Assembly (NCBI GenBank): GCA_027045875.1
Contig: JALUAG010000102.1
Location: 1 to 33,741, forward strand
Reading direction: 5' to 3'
DNA length: 33,741 bases
From: Alphaproteobacteria bacterium
Lineage (GTDB): Bacteria > Pseudomonadota > Alphaproteobacteria > Geminicoccales > Geminicoccaceae
The notes beneath the pieces are model-generated. The model was not told the DNA's origin and made no database searches. It saw only the letters and a program-made list of their open reading frames with translations. Of this stretch, positions 31,419-33,741 are shown piece after piece; the first letter of the stretch is position 1, and every line of letters begins with the position of its first letter. A program made the translations under genes and the position numbers.

Positions 31419-32273
31419 TCAAAGGGCTTGCAGAAGACATCGACGGAGATCCGCATCGACGGCGGGCTCGACACCGCCCCAGTGGCGGAAACCGGGCACC
31501 GCCTGCCAAAGCAGCATGCCCAGGCCGTCGACCACCGGATTGCCACGACGACGGGCGGTACGAAGCAATGCGGTCTCCAGCGGAACATAGACGATATCCG
31601 CCACCACCGCCGCCTCCGGCAGACGATCGAGCGCGAGATGCAGGGGCTCCTGCCCCTTCATGCCGAGACTGGTGCAGTTCACGCAGAGGACGGCACCCAC
31701 AAGGGCCCGCGCGCGATCCTGCCAAGGCACCACCACGACCGCGGTGCCGAAATGCTCTTCCAGCCAGGCGGCCAGGGCACGGGCCCTCCCCTCGCTGCGG
31801 TTGACGATCCGAAGCCGCGGACAGCCGGCCTCGCAGAGCGCCGCCGCTACCGCCCGGGCCGCACCGCCGGCACCGAGCACCACCGCCGGGCCTGCCGTCA
31901 ATGCGAGCGCCGGCGCCTGCTCCCGGAGGCTCGCGAGGAAACCGAAACCGTCGGTGTTGAGGCCGCGCAGCCTCCCCCCCTCCCCTACCAGCACCGTGTT
32001 CACCGCCCCGATGCGGGCCGCCGCGGAATCGAGCTCCTCCACCAGCGCCGCCGCCGCCTCCTTGTGCGGCAGCGTCACGTTCCAGCCGCGGAACCCGAGC
32101 CGTGGCAGCAACGCGAAGGCCGCGGCGAGATCCTCCGCCCGCACCCGGAGCGGCACGTAGGCGCCGTCGATGCGGTAGCGTTCGAACCAGTAGCCATGGA
32201 GCCGCGGCGAGAGGGAATGGGCCACCGGATCACCGAGCACCGCCGCCAGGCGGGCCTGCCCCGAGATCAGCAC
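31419..32273 (-). CDS. aroE: Shikimate dehydrogenase
   Basis: NADPH-dependent reduction of 3-dehydroshikimate in aromatic amino-acid synthesis. 284 residues; GTG 32273 follows GGGAGG by about 6-7 bases. The substrate loop HSLSPRLHGYWF (residues 19-30), the catalytic Lys in NVTLPHKE (about 65-72) and catalytic Asp in LNTDGFGF (about 104-111) are present. The nucleotide loop is VVLGAGGAARAVAAAL and the NADP-type NRS follows. The C-terminus GLGMLLWQAVPGFRHWGG is that of true AroE. The gene reads toward the origin and ends 30 bp from the DnaA box. coaE/dnaQ, often neighbours of aroE in alphaproteobacteria, are absent on that side. Confidence 0.96.
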   Translation of the reverse strand: MLISGQARLAAVLGDPVAHSLSPRLHGYWFERYRIDGAYVPLRVRAEDLAAAFALLPRLGFRGWNVTLPHKEAAAALVEELDSAAARIGAVNTVLVGEGGRLRGLNTDGFGFLASLREQAPALALTAGPAVVLGAGGAARAVAAALCEAGCPRLRIVNRSEGRARALAAWLEEHFGTAVVVVPWQDRARALVGAVLCVNCTSLGMKGQEPLHLALDRLPEAAVVADIVYVPLETALLRTARRRGNPVVDGLGMLLWQAVPGFRHWGGVEPAVDADLRRCLLQAL

Positions 32274-32302
32274 CCCGCCCTCCCGTTGCCGCAGAGCTCC
32301 AC

Positions 32303-32352
32303 CCGTTTACGCGGACACGCGTCTCCGGCTTTCACTGCACCCGGGTATACGG
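32303..32352. repeat. Two CCGCGTATACGG-like motifs between the SDR gene and aroE
   Basis: The complement of 32303-32314 is CCGCGTAAACGG, and 32341-32352 reads CCGGGTATACGG; the second abuts the SDR stop. Bases 32308-32321 (TACGCGGACACGCG) are repeated exactly at 33245-33258, so this 14-mer flanks the SDR gene. These sites lie upstream of aroE and could influence its expression. Confidence 0.5.
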
Positions 32353-33033
32353 TTACCATGGGCATTCCCGACCGCGCGGGTCGAGAAAGCAGCCGCTGCG
32401 CCCGAGGTCGAGACCGGCGATCAGCGCGAACAACGCTTCCGCCGCCTCGCCCGGCGCGAGGGGCGCCCCCTCCCCTCCCATCGCGGTGCGGATCCAGCCG
32501 GGGTGCACCACCGCGCAGACGATGCCCTCGCCGCGCAACTCGCAGGCGAGACTGCGCCAGGCCATGTTGAGCGCCGCCTTGCTGCAGCGATAGGCGTAGA
32601 GCCCGCCCGATCGGTTGTCGCCGATGCTGCCCAGGATGCTCGAAATGGCGATCATCTTGCGTTCGGCACTCCGTGCCACATGGCGGCGGAGGGCGCCGGC
32701 CAGCACGAGCGGGGCGATGCTGTTGACATGGAAGGCCTCGAACCAGGCCGGGACGTCCAGCATCTCGATGCGGTCCTCGGGGCCGGGGATGCCGGCATTG
32801 GCGATCAGGACGTCGATCGCCTCGCCGACCAACGCATCGGCGAGTGGACGGTAGGCGGTCTGATCACGCACGTCGAGCCGGTGGAGGACGACATCGCCGG
32901 CTATCCCCCGCAGCGCATAGGCGCGCTCGGGATTGCGGCAGCAGGCGTGGACGCGCCAGCCGCGCCGGGCGTAGGCCTCGACGAGGGCGAGACCGAGACC
33001 GCGGCCGGCACCGGTGACGAGCATCGTGGGCAC
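32353..33033 (-). CDS. Short-chain dehydrogenase/reductase (sniffer/carbonyl-reductase-like)
   Basis: A 226-residue classical SDR. GTG 33033 is preferred (MPTMLVTGAGRGLG) because GGAG lies 10 bases upstream; ATG 33024 is the alternative. The cofactor loop is TGAGRGLG, LDVRDQ fits NAD(P) binding, IANAGIPG is the NAG motif, the Ser lies in ISSILGSI and YRCSK provides YxxxK. VHPGWIRTAMGG matches the C-terminal region of the sniffer/CsgA-like subgroup. The substrate is unknown. It lies 79 bp upstream of aroE in the same direction and may share its transcript. Confidence 0.92.
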   Translation of the reverse strand: MPTMLVTGAGRGLGLALVEAYARRGWRVHACCRNPERAYALRGIAGDVVLHRLDVRDQTAYRPLADALVGEAIDVLIANAGIPGPEDRIEMLDVPAWFEAFHVNSIAPLVLAGALRRHVARSAERKMIAISSILGSIGDNRSGGLYAYRCSKAALNMAWRSLACELRGEGIVCAVVHPGWIRTAMGGEGAPLAPGEAAEALFALIAGLDLGRSGCFLDPRGRECPW

Positions 33034-33741
33034 CGCGAACGCGCTCCGCTCCTGCGGGTGACGGGACGTGCCATGTATCGTGCGGTGCCGCGGCGCGGGC
33101 AAGGGGCGAGGTGACGGCGGCCATATCCGCCGCGACGGAGGCGGGTCCCCGGACGCCACGACACGGTGGTACGGTCGCGGCCCGGGCGGCGGCCTCAACG
33201 GACTTTCCTCGGTGTGCCGCGAAGGCGGCCACCGGCGACCAGGCTACGCGGACACGCGGACGCGCGGAGGCCATTCTACAAGTCCCGACCGTTCGGGTCT
33301 CGTCGCCTGCGGTCGGCACCGCAGCAGCATGGCAACCGGCTGCCGGTGAGACGGTCGCGTCGCTTCCGGCCGTCCAACGCGGAGACGCGCAGTCAACGAC
33401 ACGGGGACGTCGTTGTCACATGATCCGCGTACACGGTTGCGGGAAGGGGCCGCTGCTCGTCGATCCCCGCGAGGGAGGTGGGTTCTACGGCCACCGGCGA
33501 TCGAGGGCGCGCGGCCACACGGGCCACCCTCTTCACCGGAACATGGCAAACGCGGAACATGGGATACGCGGAACCGCGGATACGTGTATCGGTGTGCGGC
33601 GCGAGGGAAGACCGTGGTGGGGTGCACGGGAAGCGTGCCCAGCGCGCCCAGGAGGGGAAGGACCGGGTCGGCGGCGGATCTGCGGGAACGGCGGATCGCG
33701 CACCGCGATGCGGCGATGACGGCGCCGTGGGGTGGGGAAGG
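33034..33741. other. Gene-free right end, about 0.7 kb
   Basis: No frame here shows family motifs or normal codon use. The stretch contains CCGCGTACACGG at 33425-33436, TACGCGGACACGCG at 33245-33258 (matching 32308-32321) and a clustered TACGCGG/CCGCGGATACG group at 33561-33590. It also has an inverted repeat with CAACGAC (33394-33400) and GTCGTTG (33409-33415). The last bases (GGGGAAGG) resemble a ribosome site for a plus-strand gene beginning just beyond the window. Otherwise I see nothing I can name. Confidence 0.45.

Noticed and set aside
33111-33719. Open frame of about 200 codons at the right end
   Set aside because: Composition is that of random GC-rich DNA, with no conserved motif or ribosome site.
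1-33741. tRNA, rRNA, insertion sequences and transposases
   Set aside because: None was recognised on either strand by eye; small RNAs cannot be excluded.

Overview
The window is GC-rich, densely packed bacterial DNA. It is most consistent with an alphaproteobacterium, possibly Rhodospirillales-like. The reasons are a replication initiator of the RPA family (typical of alphaproteobacterial plasmids and chromids), an alphaproteobacterial-looking AroE, a DctP/Q/M TRAP transporter, and a YqjD/YqjE-like pair. The assignment is inference; no rRNA or tRNA gene was seen.

Region 1 (1-10.4 kb) is small-molecule metabolism. It holds a 5'-truncated short-chain dehydrogenase, a small membrane protein, folP and folK facing each other with overlapping tails, a GntR/FCD regulator coupled to folK, and a large FAD plus Fe-S 2-hydroxy-acid dehydrogenase. 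A divergent alanine/serine-glyoxylate-type aminotransferase and a dctP-dctQ-dctM transporter follow. Two near-identical operator-like motifs in the dehydrogenase/aminotransferase promoter region suggest the GntR protein controls both directions, giving uptake and oxidation of a 2-hydroxy acid and amination of the glyoxylate-like product.

Region 2 (10.4-15 kb) is cell envelope: a patatin-like phospholipase, a yqjD/yqjE-like membrane pair, a YcbB-type L,D-transpeptidase and a DPM1/GtrB-like glycosyltransferase.

Region 3 (15-28.6 kb) is a surface glycan or glycolipid locus. A plus-strand run encodes asparagine synthase-like amidotransferase, AglD-like flippase-type membrane protein, a GT2-like protein that has lost its catalytic motifs, a methyltransferase, a GlpD-like oxidoreductase and a GT4. 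It is flanked by two paralogous NAD-dependent epimerases. A hexapeptide acyltransferase, apparently frameshifted at a G6 run, and a Wzc-type tyrosine autokinase follow on the minus strand.

Region 4 (28.6-33.7 kb) is a replication region: hsp20 with a heat-shock-like promoter and a palindromic terminator, an RPA initiator gene, twelve iterons in two sequence classes, paired 13-mers in AT-rich DNA and a perfect DnaA box. aroE and a short-chain dehydrogenase follow, then about 0.7 kb with no convincing gene. Essential-type genes (aroE, folP, folK) beside a plasmid-type origin suggest a chromid, or a plasmid origin integrated into a chromosome.
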